A stretch of DNA of 64,000 nucleotides, from the NCBI GenBank assembly GCA_963970005.1, contig CAXAMN010026694.1:783958-847957 (forward strand), read 5' to 3'. The stretch is from Durusdinium trenchii. Taxonomy: Eukaryota > Sar > Dinophyceae > Suessiales > Symbiodiniaceae. Positions within the stretch are counted from its first letter, which is position 1. Each line of letters opens with the position of its first letter. The position numbers were made by a program, and so were the translations under genes. Of this stretch, positions 22,574-34,245 are shown one piece after another. The notes under the pieces were generated by a model, which was given only the letters and a program-made list of their open reading frames with translations, was not told the DNA's origin and did no database searches.

Positions 22574-22905
22574 TCAGGTCGTATGACCAAATGTTGTGTC
22601 ATAAACGCTGGCCGCTAGCCGGTGCCATGTGAACAGGGTTGGGCAAACAAGCAACCTCTGCTGCATTGACTGTTGAAAACTTAGTCCAACTTCCAAACAT
22701 AAAATGAAATAGACTCGGTCCACAAGATGTGCGACTTTCGTGAAACGACCATCCAATTCGAGCCTGCCAACTTCATGAATCCTGGGACCAACTTGCTGGC
22801 ATTCGGACCACGATGTGGCCTGGTCATCAGGAAGAAGACTTGGAGACTCAGAAGTGAGCTTGCAAAGGAGGGGATTCACAGTGAAATCTAGCACTGCTGG
22901 TAGCT
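22574..22905 (-). CDS. Hypothetical exon
   Basis: Minus strand: after ttctcatcag the frame reads LDFTVNPLLCKLTSESPS, DDQATSWSECQQVGPR and GRLELDGRFTKVAHLVDRVYF. Third positions and residue mix look coding up to about 22690, where a GT donor (catctt before gtggac) is possible. The rest of the frame to 22574 may be intron. No long plus-strand frame competes. No family was recognised. Confidence 0.42.
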
Positions 22906-23327
22906 TGCTGATGAGAACTTGTTAGCTTAAGAATGCAATGAGTCAATGAGGCGCTTCACCTGACCTTGACAAACCTTGGACACTTTGGACCTTAAATGCG
23001 CCCTGAGCCCACTTCCTCAGAGTCCATACCCGGCAAAGGATTGAATTTGCCACAAACCTAAGAGCCTACTAGAGCCATCTAGAGCCTACGAAAGCCTGCG
23101 GAAGCCTTCAAACCACTCATCCCAACGCCTTCCAAGGCCAAGGATGCCCTCGAATTGACCACGGATTGCCAATTTCTGCAGAGCTGAGGAAGATTTGATG
23201 CAGAGCTGGGTGTCTGATTCAACAACCTTCTTGATTCAAGCATTTCAAGAATGTTGGCAACAAATGTGCGAAAACCCAGAAACGGACTTGGTGAACCAGT
23301 CTATCAGTCCAGCTTCTCTTTTTTCAG

Positions 23328-23415
23328 CCACATCCTAATTACCACCGCTCCATGGGAATGCTTTCATTCCAAAGAGCATGTCAGCTCTCAGCTGCTTAGA
23401 TGGTTTCAATTGAAG
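23328..23415 (+). CDS. Hypothetical internal exon
   Basis: A strong pyrimidine tract and acceptor (cttctcttttttcag) precede 88 bases reading HILITTAPWECFHSKEH and SSQLLRWFQLK, ending at a GC donor (ttgaag before gcaggt). The partner exons were not identified. A gene running on to 24.5-26.3 kb on the same strand is possible. Confidence 0.35.
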
Positions 23416-23465
23416 GCAGGTGCTAGAAGCAAAGACCATATAAAAATAGTATATCTCATTTAGGA

Positions 23466-24520
23466 TCAACAGAGTGGCCGAATATCATGCAGATCCAAAT
23501 CTGGCTGTGCATCTGCACAAGATTTGATAAACTGAAACTATGGCAACAGTGGACTGGCAACAGTGGACCGCAAAATAGAGATAGACTAATGGGACATCCC
23601 TCCCGAGTAAATGAAAGAGCAAGGTAAAAGGTAATTGTCTGGACAAATTCCACATTTTCGTGCCTGCTTCACCATCAAAAGAAGGCTCTCATTCCTGAGT
23701 GCGGTCACACGATGTGTCATCAGGTGCAGGAAGTCCAAAAGGATGGATGATGTTCAGGGCTTGAGACATCCTTAGACTTGTTCAGACTTTCTTTGCTCTC
23801 ATTTGCCTCGAAACAGAGGGCATGTTGCCTGTTGGGGGCTAAAAAACTGCCAAAGACCTTCAAGAACCCAAATAAGTTTAGCTAGGACCGTTCTGTACCA
23901 TTGTGAACTCGAAATTGAGTTCAAGCCTGGTGTCATCAAGACTAAGTCAATCCAACTTGACAACACATTCTGTGACAAACTGTGACATGCCAGGTTTGCT
24001 TCGCATCTTACAAGTCCAGCTAGTTGGTCCAAGTTTGATTGCAGGAGGACATCAAACATCGCTGTGGAGGTGACTAAATATCAGCCAAAAGCTGGAAAGG
24101 ATTCGTGCGATGCAGTGGACCGCCGTTGCGTTGCGTGCCTTTCGATGAGAAATAAAATGTCTAGACTCTGATGTTAAGGTTGGAAACTAACTATATAAAA
24201 TTATGTAAATATATACTGGGCACTATACTGGGCGCATACGACTTAGGATTTAGCATCTGAAGTGACACAGGCCTTTGATTTTGCCTATGTCATGGTGTCC
24301 AGTTTACTCCGGACATGCCCCAACTGGTCCAATGAGATAGGACTTGTGGAAGGTTGCGAAACGGTCTTCTGATCCTTTTGCCTCTTCAGTTGTTTATAGT
24401 GTTTTATAGTGTTTTGCATTATGACTTAGGACTTCAGATTTGCAGGTATTTATGCTCTATAACTACTTATAACTCCTTTATCCTTAGCGGGCAGTACACA
24501 TACAGCTGACATTGTTCTAG
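23466..24520. other. Intron or spacer, nothing supported
   Basis: Short open frames on both strands near 23.8-24.06 kb were not convincing. No repeats were seen. Confidence 0.3.
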
Positions 24521-26254
24521 AGAGATCTACAGGAAACTGCGTTATTTGGAGGAGGCACTGAGGTGCAGCTTGGCTTCATGAAGGCCTTAGCTGTACCGAC
24601 CTCGACTTCATCGGAACTCTTCACCACCAAGATGTCGCCGCTGCCTCGCATAAAGACTTCATCAGAGTCCATTCTACAATTTGCCTGCCTTGCAGGAGTC
24701 TTCTCGTCTAAACTACCTATGACCGCATCCCAGTCTTTCTGAGCACGATGGGACCACTTCAAGCTGGAAAGTCGTCAGAGCGGCTGTCAGTATCTTAGTG
24801 TCTATGGCTCTTTACAAAATGGCATCTTCAGTTCTTGCTCAGACCCATCTGAAGTAATGGTCTCCCCTAGCATCCCCCGACTCAGAATTCTACAACGACT
24901 TGGAGTTCCCATGCCGCGCTGAACTCGACTGTTTCCCCTGGACCCTCAGTGGCCGGACCAAAAGACATGACGAAGCCGTTGAGGCCCTCTTGGCCCTCCT
25001 GAAACCAAGTGAGAGTGCAAAGGTGAAGAAGGCTCGGTACGCAGCACTGCAGGTATAATGATGGAAACCAATCACCTTCAATTCTACAATCTGGATGGTG
25101 TTGACGTCTAGAAATGGAATGGTCCTATGGTGTCAGAAATAGTTTGATTGTCAGGGCTCAATTGGCAAAAAAAGGTACAGGTACTGTTTCAAACATGCAA
25201 GTGTTTTTCTACGCCATCTGCATGTAGTAGCTGCAAGTTACTACTAAGCGACAATTCTTCTCTAATGCCCCCAATCTTCTCATGAAAGGTAACACTGAAG
25301 ACAAGAAAGATTTGGAAAGCGCCAATGGTCCTTGCCATTGCCGGACTTGCCTAAGGGCCTGTCATACCTTTTTCCGGATCCATCTGCTGCAACGGTATCT
25401 CTGAGATCAGTGTATACTTATATATATATAGTATTGTAAAATTAGACCTACATAGGTGGATGGCGGTTTCATGTGACGACTGTTGGCATGTCTTTTTTTC
25501 AGCGCAAAACCGTCGCTGAAAACCGCCCTTCTCCGCTTGTCGTCAGAAAGTGCACGTGGGGTCGTGGAAAAAGTTCACATCTGTGCCCCACAGCGAATGT
25601 CTCCTCGTTTTCGTCCATCTCGATGTGGAAGGTGGATGAACGGCCGGTGCCTTGAAGGTGGGAACGCTGCAAATCGAATGTGAGAATAAGAAAAACATCC
25701 ATGAAGAGAGACTTACGGTATATAGGCTATAGGTCTTCTGCATTTCAGCTTGAGCAAACCGAAAGGGCAGGGCTTGTCAATACATGACTTGCTGATGCAT
25801 CCCTCGCTGCCCTCGCTACTGTGAGAAAGTGGACATCAGTATACAAATGTGAGTCAGGTTCTTCATTTGGCTGTAAAAAGGGCCGGAATTGCACCATAAC
25901 AAGTAGTACATTTATGTAAAAGCTAATGTAAAATTTAAAGGAATGCTGGCTGACCTGCACTCATTTCGTGCGCTGGCAGCTAGGCTTCCTCAGCACCAGT
26001 CTTCCTCTTTACGAATCAGTTATTCCGGATCAATTTCCGCCTCGGAAGCAGTTTCCAAAGTCTTGAGGGCAGTAGTGTTGTTCTTTGCCTCAGCTCAAGT
26101 GGCTCGGCCGACGTTAGGTCCAATGAACCTGCTTAACGACGCTTTGTTTGCAATAGGTTGCAAAACACAGCTCCACCACGCTATGCTCGAGGCTCAAGAA
26201 CCCTTAAGGCCCTGCAATTTGTTCTTCAAACTTGGATCATCTATCGCTTCTTGA
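24521..26254 (+). CDS. Hypothetical multi-exon gene
   Basis: Several exon-like pieces lie on the plus strand. 24521 onward, after ttgttctag, reads ETALFGGGTEVQLGFMKAL. 24871-25052, after tctcccctag, reads SEFYNDLEFPCRAELDCF and RHDEAVEALLALLKPSES and ends at a GT donor. 25503-25657, after tctttttttcag, reads LKTALLRLSSESARGVVEK and ends at a GT donor. 25749 onward, after ctgcatttcag, reads SKPKGQGLSIHDLLMHPS up to a GT donor near 25822. An ATG-started frame at 25943-26254 reads LHSFRALAARLPQHQ and ends in TGA. A 24.75-24.80-kb piece joins 24871 in phase through an 82-nt intron. Not all joins were resolved, so the exon set is provisional. No family was recognised. Confidence 0.42.
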
Positions 26255-27235
26255 AGAGTGCATCTCAGCTGCAAAGGCAGGATTGGACAATCACATTGTC
26301 GCTGCCTTGCAACGATCAAGGGGGTCAATGTCACAGTCAAACTTTCATGCTCAGGGTGATGACACTAATTAAGGGGGACAGTGCATTGCATTTTTGGTGT
26401 TACAAGTTCTTGGTACAGCGGGGTCATGCTGTAGTTTGCTCTGAAATATGAAGATGTGTTTCATGAAGTTCAAGGAGTGATATGCAAAGGTTCTGTCACA
26501 AGGGACTGAGCGCCTGTGTCTGCCACCAGCTTAAAGTATTGCGGTGGGGTACCAATCCCAACCTGGCTCGAAAGCGAAACAATGAGGGGAGAAAGTGAGA
26601 AAGAACTTCAGCCTCACAGTCCAGCAATAGAATCACAAAGCCTCTTTATGCATTATATACAAATATATAGTTATAGCTATAGTTATATGCATATTGTTCA
26701 TGATTCAATTATTCACAGGTACCATACAATACTATTACCCTGTAGGTTTTCCAGGTTGGAAACCGCTTTGACTCAGGCAGCCTGACCTTCGCGGAGCTGA
26801 AGGAGCCGTGATTCTCCAGGGAGGTGCAGGTGGCCTGATGTGAAAATGTTTGGGCGAAAATCACAAGCACCCAAAAGCACCAAATGGCGCCAAAACCATG
26901 CAAAAAAGGCCAAATACGACAAATGCAGCATGGAGTTTCAAGTACTTGTCATTCGATCCAAAAAAGGGCAAGTTTTTCATGGGTTGTCCGGGATGTTGAG
27001 GGTGTTTTCAGCCATTTACACTGTATGATTGGAAGATCCAGCGCCACGTCAGGTGCACAGATGGGAGATTTTGGGCGCATCCTTGGGCTACTTCAGCCTT
27101 AGACCCCCAAGCAATGCCACCTGCCTTGGCTTCATGAGGAGCCTTAGATTGACCAAGTCACCAGCGACTGCTTCGGCCAAGTGGTCGCATAAATAACAAA
27201 TTACTTTACTGTATATACTTCGAATGATCCCCACC
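26255..27235. other. Spacer with possible small terminal exon
   Basis: At about 26755-26810, after ggttttccag, the plus strand reads VGNRFDSGSLTFAELKEP and stops; it could be the last exon of the preceding gene. A frame at 26158-26451 overlaps the previous gene's end. The remainder shows nothing convincing. Confidence 0.3.
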
Positions 27236-27365
27236 TGGCATTCTTTCTGGCGTGCTATCTGACACTCTATGTGATATTCTATCTGGCACTCTATCTGATA
27301 TATTCTCTCTGCCATTTTATCTGCCAATCTATCTGGCACGTTCTATCTGGCATTCTATCTGACTC
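27236..27365. repeat. 12-bp tandem repeat
   Basis: Variants of tatctggcattc repeat at 12-bp spacing (ctatctggcac, ctatctgatat, ttatctgccaa). On the minus strand this encodes a 4-residue repeat of the ECQI type. Confidence 0.75.
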
Positions 27366-27700
27366 ATTCTTATCTAGTGGTTGAGGTCCGGTGGTGCCCA
27401 CTGGACTCGGACGCTGCAGGATGAGGTCTGGCAATGCCTGCCCACTGCAGTCGGGAGCTGGCGGTTGAGGTCCGGCAATGCCCACTGCGATCGGGAGCTG
27501 GCAGCTGAGGTCCGGCAGTGCCCACTGCGCTCGGGAGCTGGCGGTTGAGGTCCGGTAGTGCCCACTGCGATCGGGAACTTGTGGTTGAGGTCCGGTAGTG
27601 CCCACTGCGATCGCGAGCTTGTGGTTGAGGTCCGGTAGTGAGGTAGTGCGTGCCCACTCGTGGTTGAGGTCCGGTAGTGCCCACTGCAATCAAGAGTTGG
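27366..27700. repeat. 40-bp minisatellite
   Basis: About eight units built on ttgaggtccggtagtgccca and ctgcgatcgggagctggcg. The 40-bp period shifts the reading frame at each unit, so the open minus-strand frames cycle through GTTGPQP, HYRTST and WALPDLN. This is repeat-derived and not a gene. Confidence 0.85.
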
Positions 27701-28315
27701 CGAGGAGATGGCGAGGAGGAGGAGGAGAAGAAGAAAAAAAAAAAGAAGACGGCGGAGGAGGAGTAGGAGTAGAGCTCAAATAGAATCTAACAACCCTCAC
27801 CTGGCAGGTGGGGAAAAACACGGCCTGTGGCTCTCCCTTGGTTTTGCTGCAAAAACGAGGCGACATCAACAGCACACCTGAAATAGAAATAGACAGGTCT
27901 TAAACAGGTCATCTTGAAATTGCCTCGCGGTGCTCAGTTGCTGTACAGTAAGCTGTGACTCACTGTGACTCAATTGAGTCGATGGCTGCAGCAGCAGGCG
28001 TGTCTTTCGCCGGTATGGCTTCCTGTGGATTCAGCCAATCAGCCAGGTTTTGTAGAGAAAGCCTGTGTGCATTCTGCAGCCGACGTAACTAACCTATTGA
28101 CTTTGCTGGCCAGCGTGTTCTGCCACAACGGCCCAACGAACACATTCGTCATTCTCTACACGCTTACACTGTACACCTGCCACAGGGGCCCCAATGTACT
28201 GGTGGCGGACTGGAATGTTTCTCAAGCAATGCGTGTTTCTCAAGCAGGTTTGGAATAGCCTAGCAGCTTCGGACCATGTGATGAAGCGAACAGTCCACGG
28301 TCTGGTATATAAAGT
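27700..28315. other. Purine tract and spacer
   Basis: A purine-rich tract (gaggaggagaagaagaaaaaa) at about 27715-27770 is followed by sequence open on both strands at 27965-28258. I could not choose a strand or find splice partners. Confidence 0.3.
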
Positions 28316-28432
28316 AGCAAGGACGCTACTAGTAGCTCCTGGCATCACTACTAGGAACAAGAAGCTGCTAGCAACAAGGGCGTTACTACTAGTAGCAAGG
28401 ACCCTACTAGTAGCACAAGAAGTGGAGCTTTA
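28316..28432. repeat. Dispersed CTAGTAG repeat
   Basis: It contains gcaaggacgctactagtagc, aacaagaagctgctagc and a second ctactagtagcaaggaccc. The open plus-strand frame across it is repeat-derived. Confidence 0.75.
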
Positions 28433-29900
28433 GAGTCGGAGCGCACCGGTGTTTCTGCAGGGGCTCCCTCTGGATCTTCCTTGGAGTCAACGTCCTTCAG
28501 ACGCAAGAACAGAACATGAAGAAACATCTTTATATAAGTGGTGTCAACATGCCTGTAATCTACCTATATAAGTTCTTTGCCTATTCGGTTCCTTGCCTGT
28601 AGAAAGAATCCTAACAACATTTAACAACTATCGGCTGATGTGACTCAGCTTGCAGGCAGCATCCCATCATCCGTAAGAGGAACATGTCTCGTCAAGAATC
28701 TAGGCCAACTCTCTTCTTTCCCTGCCTTGGCACTTCGAACACCTCGCAATTGCCTCAGGTCTACTTGGCACTCCTGCAGTGGCATAGACTGCTTGGCATC
28801 TCCGTGATGATCCAGCTTGCTGGCAGGTGTTTACTATCTCCCTGAATTGCATGAAGCTTATCTAGGCTATGGTTTCATCTCAGTGCTGTAAGACAACACA
28901 TCCCAACATTCATCCAACGCTTGTTATGTAGGTATTCTTGCTTGAACAGTACACATATTACCATGCCCTGAACCTCTTGAGGTTGCTCCGATAAGCTGAT
29001 AATACAACTGGAGGTCTTGTTGCGATCTTGACCATTCAAGATATAAAATGATTAATAGAGCTGCTGCACATATCAACCAGACAACACCCACAAAAATGTA
29101 GAGCAACTAGGTCCTCCTCAGCACAATCATCAGCTAGAAGAGCATCAATATCACCCCGGACTGTAGTCAAAGAGACCACCTTGGGGTCTTGAATAGCAAA
29201 GCCACATGTATGACACCGTGTCACAAGTCATGCATGTCGTGGTCCAAAGTATTTGTGAACACTTGGTCAAATCCACTCTCAGATTTCAAACGGACACCAA
29301 CAACAAACACATTGATAAATTGACAAATTATGTTAAATGTATAACACCCAAGAGCCCAATCGTTTGCGAATCGACTTCTTTTCATCCAAGTGCCGCACCA
29401 AAAGTATTTTTAGCAAGTGAAGCACCATGTGAAAATGCTCCAGCTTCAAAACGCTTGAACTAAGGTATATGGAGTATGTCGTGAAAAAGAGGACCTCAAT
29501 GGCAGCGGCGAGTCACCAAGTGGAGTCATTCAGGACTTGTCATAACAACCACTCGATTGTTTTCCATTGAATGCAACCAGGAATGGCACACAGATTCGCT
29601 CCACGAAAGAGCAGGGACTGCTCCGACATCATGCATTAACGACCCACTCGATGAGTGCTGGGACCCTGCATCAAGATACTTGATCTGGCGTGACATGATC
29701 TGGTAGTTAGATAGATAAAAAGGTCCTGTTCAAACAGTCAGACCACCCGGCACAGGCTGAGGTCTGTCTAGCATCCTTTTCTCGCAGCGCCAAGTACGCA
29801 TGCACCTGAAGCAGGGATAGTATTCATTGTTACATCTCACATAGTCCACACCTGTCTACAGTATCACATTGACAAACAATCGTCTGAGTCTCGTGCAAAC
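28433..29900. other. Spacer with possible minus-strand membrane exon
   Basis: On the minus strand about 29096-28965 reads FVGVVWLICAAALLIILYLEW, a credible transmembrane helix, then SRSQQDLQLYYQLIG to a GT donor (gggcatg before gtaata). The flanking frame upstream (ALLADDCAEEDLVAL) is offset by one. No complete gene is assigned. Confidence 0.3.
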
Positions 29901-29903
29901 GAT

Positions 29904-30272
29904 TTGCATCTTCAAGTCCAAAACTGTTTCAAGATTCTGAGCAAAAATTCATCTTGCTTAATAATTGGCTACCCTGGCTCTGGGCACCTTGAGCCTACTT
30001 TGGGCTTTGGAAACCTTGGCGCCAATGCAAATTCACAGCAAGCTGGGAAGGTTGGCAAATTCGATTGTTTGCTTTTGACACAAGCATGGCGTGGCATGGC
30101 GTGGCATAGCTGTTCCAAATGGTTCTATGGCAGCTCCCCACACCGGTCTACTTGCACGGTCGCTTCTAAGCGGCTGCATCCGGAAACGTTTCTGAGCTCC
30201 GAACAGCTCGGACCATTCGTCTCAAAGCCATTTCTGCTGGAAGTTCTTGGCAGTCCTGGTCACGTACACTGA
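29904..30272 (+). CDS. Hypothetical open frame
   Basis: The plus strand is open for about 122 codons and reads SCLIIGYPGSGHLEPTLGF and HPETFLSSEQLGPFVSKPF to TGA. It has no ATG near the start of the open stretch, no clear acceptor and no recognised domain. An internal short repeat (gcatggcgtg) lies near 30090. Confidence 0.28.
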   Translation: MHLQVQNCFKILSKNSSCLIIGYPGSGHLEPTLGFGNLGANANSQQAGKVGKFDCLLLTQAWRGMAWHSCSKWFYGSSPHRSTCTVASKRLHPETFLSSEQLGPFVSKPFLLEVLGSPGHVH

Positions 30273-30405
30273 CACTGGTGTGAATCATTGCAAAGTGGAG
30301 TGGGAGTTGTGGACTAGTGGAAACGCAGCTGAATCAATTATACTTCTATAATGCCTGTTTTGGATGCCTGTCTCAAGTAACCTGTAACCTATTCGCCGCT
30401 TGTAG

Positions 30406-30504
30406 GATGACCTCTTTGCAATGTGCAAACAGGGGTGGATATCGTTTCTTGCTAACAGGTTACAAAGTGGAAGCTCCCGCTTCGTGGCTGCCATACTCCC
30501 CTAA
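30406..30504 (+). CDS. Hypothetical terminal exon
   Basis: After cgccgcttgtag the plus strand reads in phase 0 DDLFAMCKQGWISFLANR and SSRFVAAILP, then TAA. A second frame is also open through the same bases, and the minus strand is open. No family was recognised. Confidence 0.3.
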   Translation, partial: DDLFAMCKQGWISFLANRLQSGSSRFVAAILP

Positions 30505-30599
30505 ATTGTGTCCACTTCGCAGCCTCAAGTCTTTACGGCCTCGAAATCCAAACAAATGGGGTTGTGCTTGGAACCTCTTCATATCCCACTAACTGGCGA

Positions 30600-31480
30600 C
30601 GAATCCCGAGCACCTGAGCACCCGTTGTAAAATATAGCCCAGCTTTAAAAAAACACCATGTCGGAGACCCCTAAGTACGGTATATATTTCTTAGTTGCCG
30701 TTTTTTGCCGCTACTAAGCTACCAACATGGTCGGATTTGGATGATTTTTGAAAATATAGGTTCCAAAAACAATCCTAACTGTTCACCTCTGTCCACCCTG
30801 TCTGGCGTTTACATCAGCAGGTTTTCCATGATTCTTCCTTCCCCCAATGGCACGGACTCACAGAAACGCACTTTCCACCGAGGCCACACAAAACCGCATG
30901 GCACAGCGACGCCACCTTTCGAAAGCTTTAGTTGTTAGTATACTGAATTAAGAGTCACTAAGACCCTTCGATCTGGAGGTTTGTTCAATGTTTGATACGA
31001 TGTTTAAAAGAAGTTTATACAACATTTTCCTGGGTGACTTTTCGGTGTTGAAGCTCTTCCCAGGTTTCCATCTTTGCGGCAGGAGCACCTATTTAAAGGG
31101 GGGGAGGGCGTGTGTCTTGATACAAGTACAAGTAGGTGGAAGGGATTAGTCTTTTAAGAGTGTTTTCTGCCGTTCATCAACTTCCAGCACATACACAAAC
31201 TTGCACAATTCACTCGCTAAAAAATGCTCAGAATTGCATGTAAACGAACCATTTAGACTTCATGTCCATCGAACGCCGCCTCTGCTCTGCTAAAACACCT
31301 CAATGTTGCGTAAGAACACGAGCAAGAACGTAATGCCTGTCTGGGCATGAAAGAGAACTGTTTGCGCCTGCAAGAGCCTCAGATTCTCTTCAAGCTGGAC
31401 ATCCAGGTCTGCCTGCCACAGGAGGGACTCAGCAACTGTGAGGCGTTTGGCTGCTTAGAGCAGAGACGTTTAAAGAAAAG
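30600..31480. other. Spacer, nothing supported
   Basis: No array or convincing exon. A plus-strand open frame at 30705-30938 and one at 31347-31547 lack splice context. Confidence 0.3.
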
Positions 31481-31483
31481 GGA

Positions 31484-32029
31484 TTGCAAGGGATTACAAA
31501 AGCGGTGTTTTCTTGGAGGGCATCGACAAAACAAACAGCTTCACTGATGCATTCACTATACACCCAAACAGGCATGGTCTTCAGTCTTGCACGCAGCTTT
31601 GCTGATGCATGGTCTATACTCACACCCAAACGGTTTCCCCACCTGTTTCCGGTTCAAAGCGACTGCGGCCAAAGCTCGAGACCAGGCCTTGGAGCTTTGG
31701 ATGCGAACACGGCAGCCGACCGGATGCACAAGGATGTGTTTGTGTGCGAGCGTCGCTTCGATCAAGCTTTCACTTTCTTTTCAAGGCCTGACAATTGTAT
31801 CGATACTGAGCTCAAGCACATAGAAGGCGGCAGTCGCCAGTGGTATCTGCCCAATCGACATTCAAATGTTTGGTGCAAGGTGTGGAAACTGTTTGGCAAG
31901 ATTCCGACTGTGCTACTGATGTCGCTGTATCTCTTTCGGAATCTTTCGGGATGGGGGCGCTCCACCCCCACCAGGTGTTCGCCTCCCAAGATAGGCGCCG
32001 CAAAGCTGCCTGGCCACCTGCCATTTTAG
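31484..32029 (+). CDS. Hypothetical open frame, 182 codons
   Basis: The longest plus-strand frame in this part; it reads VFVCERRFDQAFTFFSRP, GSRQWYLPNRHSNVWCKV and FGKIPTVLLMSLYLF to a TAG. It includes an imperfect duplication (31539-31570 against 31600-31636, both with tgatgcat and cacccaaac). Overlapping frames on both strands are open as well, so coding status is uncertain. It ends just before the minus-strand gene. Confidence 0.33.
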   Translation: MQGITKAVFSWRASTKQTASLMHSLYTQTGMVFSLARSFADAWSILTPKRFPHLFPVQSDCGQSSRPGLGALDANTAADRMHKDVFVCERRFDQAFTFFSRPDNCIDTELKHIEGGSRQWYLPNRHSNVWCKVWKLFGKIPTVLLMSLYLFRNLSGWGRSTPTRCSPPKIGAAKLPGHLPF

Positions 32030-32056
32030 GGGGCCCCCCGAAGGGGGTGGATTCTA

Positions 32057-32731
32057 CTAAGGTGCCGATGGCAGAACCTGGACGTGCCGACTGGCCATCT
32101 CCTGAAAGGTGCCATGTGTCCTACCTAAAGTATCATAAAGTGCTTGGGCCAGTTCCACAGTGTCCGGAGTTTGGATCCAAAGTGCATGAGTCAAGTCGTC
32201 ACGGAGGACAGCTTCTAGCTTGCTCTGTACACCAATTGAGCTCAGTTTCATGTACGTGGAATTCACATGAAACACAATTGGGGGGGAATTCACCGGATGC
32301 TGTAACATAGACCTTACATCATCCGGTGACTCTGATTGCTTGGAAGATAAAGTCTTGACACTTTGCACGTTTCAACTTTCCTGCCTTGCACAGGAGTGCT
32401 TCCCACAGCACGAAACCAGCAATGAAGTAGTGACTTGGCGTAATGTCAGTTTTGCTTAAATCTGAACGGAAGACCAAGCTTCTTCTAGCTTGTAGTAATT
32501 CTGTCAGCCTATCTTGCACAAAGAGACTTGACTTTACAAAGTTGCAATATAACAAGTTAACTCAAGAATGGTTGTTGAATCTATTGGAGATCTTTCTTGG
32601 TTGAGTTGTGCTCTGGGAGAGTCTTCTACCACACCACAAACGCGCACCCGCAAAATGTGTGAGCACTGGACAGGGCCCCTGTGCCCTGTTAGTAAGGGTC
32701 CCGGTTGGTTGTTGATCTTGGAGTGTCTCAT
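32057..32731 (-). CDS. Hypothetical protein with a candidate 46-nt intron
   Basis: An ATG at 32731 (minus) opens a frame through VCGVVEDSPRAQLNQER. A second stretch, about 32530-32385, reads QDRLTELLQARRSLVFR and HYFIAGFVLWEALLCK and ends at a GC donor (tgcaag before gcagg). Removing 46 nt (32384-32339, ending cttccaag) continues in phase as QSESPDDVRSMLQHPVNS, KLEAVLRDDLTHALW and TVELAQALYDTLGRTHGTF to a TAG at 32057. The link between the first and second stretch was not resolved. No family was recognised. The residue composition is convincingly protein-like on this strand. Confidence 0.48.
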
Positions 32732-32829
32732 CAATCACAGCTCGCATCTTCCAAAGCAAAATCTAAGCGCAGAACGTGCGTCACATGTTGAACTACAATC
32801 ACTCGTGACATGATTGTAATGTAGGTTTG

Positions 32830-33030
32830 CATTGTCTATCCATTTGGTGCGACCGCGTCATGCCCATCTTGAAGCTGGGGCATGCTGGCCTTCATGAAAT
32901 CTCGTTGCCAACGGCAAAGCTTAACCGTTGGACAGCCTGGGCAAGCCAATCCATTCAAAGAACCACAACATGCGCCTGTTGAGTGGTTCAAGTGCAAAAG
33001 GGTTCTGTCAGTAGATTGTGAGTGGGGTAA
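32830..33030. other. Intergenic spacer between divergent genes
   Basis: It separates the minus-strand gene (start near 32731) from the plus-strand gene after 33031. No TATA-like or other regulatory element was recognised. Confidence 0.3.
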
Positions 33031-34022
33031 ATGTGGGTAAATGGATTTTCCTCTTTTGAGTGTGCTTCTTTGCACACGCCAACTTTGCCAAGTGATCAGT
33101 CACTAGTAGTGGATCACCGTGTCCCTGCCTCTATCTCGACGCTCCAGCGCCCGAAGGCCCTGCCCGACGCTCGGGAGCGGGCATGGAAGAGATCTCTCTC
33201 AGTTCCAAGTGATTTAGAAGATGTGACGATCTGTCCAGCTGCGCGTGAAATTGATATCATTAGGAGTTCGAGCTCTTCTCCACTCCTGAAGTCTTCACCC
33301 CCTTTGAATCCCTGTGGCCATTCATCACCTACTCCGGCCGGTTCGACCCCGCCGGCCCAGTCGCCTGCACCATCCACCGATGCCTCCAGCGGTGCAACGC
33401 ACGGCCCAGGTGCAACGCACCCAGGGAGCTGAGCACCACCGAAGTGCCTCGCCCAGTGGAGCGAAACGCCCCGTCCCGCCGTCCGTACGACCGACCCTGA
33501 GAGGGACTCTACTCATACTCATGTGGCTTTGCTTTCTTTCTTTCTTTCTTCAATTCCAAGACCCAAGGCTTTTGCAGGAAGATCAGGAGTCCATGTCTTT
33601 TTGTTCCAAGCTGGTTTGCATGATTACACATGTTGATATGGCAGACGTCAAAACAAAGAGATGCATCACCCGCAGAGGGTTAAGCAAATCTGCTTTATGG
33701 AAAGTCAAGATCTATCAAGCGTATTGTGAGTTATGCAAACACACAAAGGCTTCAGCTTCAAACAAATGGGCAGCATCCAAACCACTCAAGCGAACGAGAA
33801 TCGCCACACAGGTGGGTAGGGCTGAATTATGCTGAATTGATCCATTCTGATCAAAGCAGACTTGGATTTGGCCTGGCTTAGTGTATAATTGCTGAAAAGA
33901 AGGCGCACACACACTATCACACAGGCACAGTGAGTCTATTTAAGCATGATTGCTCTGTCGCCTCGACGGTCGCTCAAACGACAAGCCCTGTGCAGGAAGT
34001 CGTGCAAGCGGCTGGACCTTGA
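33031..34022 (+). CDS. Hypothetical protein, three phase-matched exons
   Basis: Exon one ends at 33409 (open from ATG 33031) and reads PKALPDARERAWKRSLSV, SDLEDVTICPAAREIDII and a Ser/Pro-rich linker (SSPTPAGSTPPAQSPAPS). A GT donor leaves phase 1. The acceptor ttcaattccaag starts exon two (33561-33811), which joins in phase as DPRLLQEDQESMSFCSK, then KTKRCITRRGLSKSALWK and YCELCKHTKASASNKW, to a CAG/GTGGGT donor in phase 0. Exon three (33945-34022), after ctatttaag, reads HDCSVASTVAQTTSPVQEV and stops. Introns are 151 and 133 nt. The basic middle part suggests nucleic-acid or nuclear association, but no domain was recognised. The true start could be upstream. Confidence 0.55.
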
Positions 34023-34245
34023 ACGAACGCTTGGAGGAAAGTCAACCTGAATGTGTAAAATTGCAAATAACATCATACCTTGGTTGTTGATTTGGACTGG
34101 GTGCAGGTCACCAATGGTCACCAGTCATGCTAAGCTGGCTAGCGGAAAACCATCCAGGGTGCCGGCATTTGCGGCCAGCATTCAGTACAAAACTGTGCAA
34201 AATCAAAAACTGGTAGATGGTTCTTTGCATCAAAAGCAGTTGGCA

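Noticed and set aside
27291..27693. Minus-strand ORFs of 107 and 132 codons
   Set aside because: They come from the 40-bp and 12-bp tandem repeats.
28316..28432. Plus-strand ORF ending RTLLVAQEVEL
   Set aside because: It lies within the CTAGTAG repeat.
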